A stretch of DNA of 54,321 nucleotides from Kaistia terrae (GTDB lineage Bacteria; Pseudomonadota; Alphaproteobacteria; Rhizobiales; Kaistiaceae): the NCBI RefSeq assembly GCF_026344005.1, contig NZ_JAPKNH010000017.1, forward strand, positions 1-54,321. Reading direction: 5' to 3'. The notes beneath the pieces were generated by a model. It made no database searches, was not told the DNA's origin, and was given only the letters and a program-made list of their open reading frames with translations. Positions 52,818 to 54,321 of the stretch are shown here, in pieces (position 1 is the stretch's first letter; every line of letters begins with the position of its first letter). The position numbers and the translations under genes are program-made.

Positions 52818-54191
52818 TCAGATCTCGATCGGCAGAGTGGGGGGAGGCCGTACGAAACGTCCGAAGCCGGGTTGGGCCAGGACGTCGCGTCCGTCGAAGG
52901 CCTGGATTCCGCGCACAAACGTGCCGCTCACCCGCCAGGGAAGCGTCATGCCGTGATACGGACTCCAGCCCACCACATTATGCCCACTCGCCGCCGCATC
53001 ATAGAGCGCCGGCTCATGAGTCAGCACGGCGATATCGGCGTCCTTGCCGACCTCCAGCGCGCCCTTCTCGTGATCGATACGGAAATGGCGGGCGGGGTTT
53101 TTCGCCATCAGCCGCGCAGCCCATGTCAGCGGCAGGCCGCGTTCCAGCGCGCCCTTGATGAAGAGCGGCAGCATGACTTCGAGCCCCGGCACGCCGGAGG
53201 CGTTGTCGAGCATGGCGGGCTTGGTCTTGCGGTCCTCCGACCAGGAAACGTGATCGGTCGAGACCAGCGTGACGTTGCCGAGCGCCAGTTGTCGCCACAG
53301 CGCCTCAACCTCGGCGCGCGGCCGGATCGGCGGGTTGATCTTGGCCTTGCCGCCCAGCCGGCAGACGTCGTTTTCCTCGTCCAGCGTCAGGTAATGGATG
53401 CAGACTTCCACCGTTGCCGCATGCCCCTCGGCCCGGTAGCGCGCCGCCAGCTCCGCCCCGCGCGCCAGCGACGAATGCACGACATGCGCCGGGCAGCCGG
53501 TCAGCGCCCCGGTCTCGAAAATCTCGACATCGGCGAGCAGTTCGGTGATCGGCGGCCGCGACAGGCCATGCGCCCGCCAGTCGGTGATGCCGGAAGCGCG
53601 GACGCGGGCCATATGCGCGTCGACCGCTTCGTGAATCTCGTTATGGACGCCGGCCGTCAGCCCGGTCGGCGCGATCGCGGCAAAGCAATCGGCGAGCAGC
53701 GCCGGAGGAATGCGTGGAAAGCGCTTTGCGTCGGTGCCGAAGGTGGAAAATTTGAACGCGGCGACGCCGGCTGCCACCATTTCGCGGATGCGCGCGGTGC
53801 CTTCCTGCGGGTCGATGGTGCCATAAAGCGCAAAGTCGACGCGCGCCTGCGGTCCGGCATGGTCGAGCTTTCGTTGCACCGCCTCTGCCGAGCAGACGAG
53901 ATTGCCCTCGTCATAGGGCATGTCGACGATGGTGGTGACGCCGCCGGCCGCCGCCGAGCGGGTCGACCAGATGAAGTCTTCCTGGTCTTTCTGGCTCAGC
54001 GAATGCACTTGGGCGTCGATGGCGCCGGGCAGGATCAGCGCGTTTCCTAACGCGTGTTTTTCGCGCGCCGAGGGCGCTTCGCCCTGGCCGACCATGGCGA
54101 TCTTGCCGTCGCGCACGGCGACAAAGCCGCCTTCGATGACGCGTTCGGCGGTGACGACGGTTCCGGAAAGGACGAGATCGAAATCGCTCAT
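52818..54191 (-). CDS. Hydantoinase/allantoinase-like cyclic amidohydrolase with QxH metal motif
   Basis: The protein is 457 residues and a dihydropyrimidinase/allantoinase-type amidohydrolase. The beta-1 metal motif, normally HxH, reads DAQVHS (Gln61, His63). The other ligand positions are kept: Lys147 (FKFSTF, the lysine usually carbamylated), His183 (GVHNE), His239 (AHVVHSS) and Asp313 (STDHVSW). The AxxGGxTTIVDMP block is present. In the operon it should open the ring of hydantoin-5-propionate to N-carbamoylglutamate. The missing first His suggests a single or altered metal centre. It is the first gene of the operon visible in the window. Further upstream genes may lie beyond the right edge. 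Confidence 0.87.
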   Translation of the reverse strand: MSDFDLVLSGTVVTAERVIEGGFVAVRDGKIAMVGQGEAPSAREKHALGNALILPGAIDAQVHSLSQKDQEDFIWSTRSAAAGGVTTIVDMPYDEGNLVCSAEAVQRKLDHAGPQARVDFALYGTIDPQEGTARIREMVAAGVAAFKFSTFGTDAKRFPRIPPALLADCFAAIAPTGLTAGVHNEIHEAVDAHMARVRASGITDWRAHGLSRPPITELLADVEIFETGALTGCPAHVVHSSLARGAELAARYRAEGHAATVEVCIHYLTLDEENDVCRLGGKAKINPPIRPRAEVEALWRQLALGNVTLVSTDHVSWSEDRKTKPAMLDNASGVPGLEVMLPLFIKGALERGLPLTWAARLMAKNPARHFRIDHEKGALEVGKDADIAVLTHEPALYDAAASGHNVVGWSPYHGMTLPWRVSGTFVRGIQAFDGRDVLAQPGFGRFVRPPPTLPIEI

Positions 54192-54321
54192 GCTGTCACC
54201 GGGCGGTTGTTGCGGTTCAGGGCCTTGGGGCGGCGTGCGTGGTTCGAGACGCAGCCTTCCGGCCGCTCCTCACCATGTTGAAGGTTTTGGTGGGGGAGAG
54301 GAAGGCTGGAGAGAAGACCAA
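54192..54321. other. Right edge, upstream region of the operon
   Basis: No gene is recognised in the last 130 bases. They lie upstream of the amidohydrolase gene and may hold the operon promoter or the intergenic space to a preceding gene. No clear promoter is seen. Confidence 0.4.

Noticed and set aside
52818-54191. Annotation as allantoinase with allantoate amidohydrolase (purine breakdown)
   Set aside because: This is possible from the families alone, but the DUF917 and urocanase-like partners fit hydantoin-propionate chemistry better. It is kept as the alternative.

Overview
The window looks like a piece of chromosome from a GC-rich alphaproteobacterium of the order Hyphomicrobiales (Rhizobiales). 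The support is an Irr-type Fur regulator lacking the structural-zinc cysteines, a bfd-bfr pair with an Irr-like site, CoxG/CoxS/CoxM proteins, a DUF1688 protein, and families of long palindromic intergenic repeats. I cannot name the genus from sequence alone.

Layout. 1-8.9 kb is a surface-protein island: two paralogous type V autotransporters (the first cut by the window edge) separated by a winged-helix regulator. Both autotransporter genes carry the same ~85 bp upstream element in the same orientation. 8.9-16 kb holds an APC amino-acid permease, a secreted class C beta-lactamase-type serine hydrolase, and a LodA/LodB-like pair (a Tat-exported quinoprotein oxidase candidate and its flavoprotein). 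16-18.2 kb is a decayed accessory strip: an IS3 remnant, a gene of unknown function, a small XRE repressor and a tRNA-Ala(CGC) whose 3' end faces it. 18.6-36.9 kb is mostly housekeeping: YggT, DUF167, Ppa, TypA, a MarR regulator, deoB-add plus a PhnD-like binding protein, Upp, a transglutaminase-like protein, a MoeB/ThiF protein, a LacI regulator with three operator-like palindromes, a 2-hydroxyacid dehydrogenase, an SH3 protein, Irr, ArgG, Bfr and Bfd. 37-39.2 kb has coxG-coxS-coxM without a coxL. 39.4-41.8 kb carries two RNA methyltransferases and LspA. 42-48.3 kb carries DUF1688/URC4, a secreted Tudor-like repeat protein, GalM, a phosphohexomutase and a nucleoside hydrolase.

The most interesting region is 48.6-54.2 kb, a tightly packed four-gene minus-strand operon: a hydantoinase-like amidohydrolase, an M20-type N-carbamoyl amino acid hydrolase, a DUF917 protein (the family now linked to S-methyl thiohydantoin desulfurase) and a urocanase homologue with altered active-site motifs. 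The set matches the lower part of ergothioneine or S-methyl-ergothioneine catabolism: (S-methyl-)thiourocanate to a thiohydantoin, then hydantoin-5-propionate, N-carbamoyl-glutamate and glutamate. It does not look like ordinary histidine utilisation, because hutH, hutI and hutG are not in the window.

Other points of note are a transglutaminase-like protein whose expected catalytic His is Ser, the amidohydrolase whose HxH motif is QxH, inverted repeat copies flanking galM, and an iron-storage locus with an Irr-box-like site. Starts were chosen from ribosome-binding sites and family N-termini, and are given where they differ from the longest reading frame.
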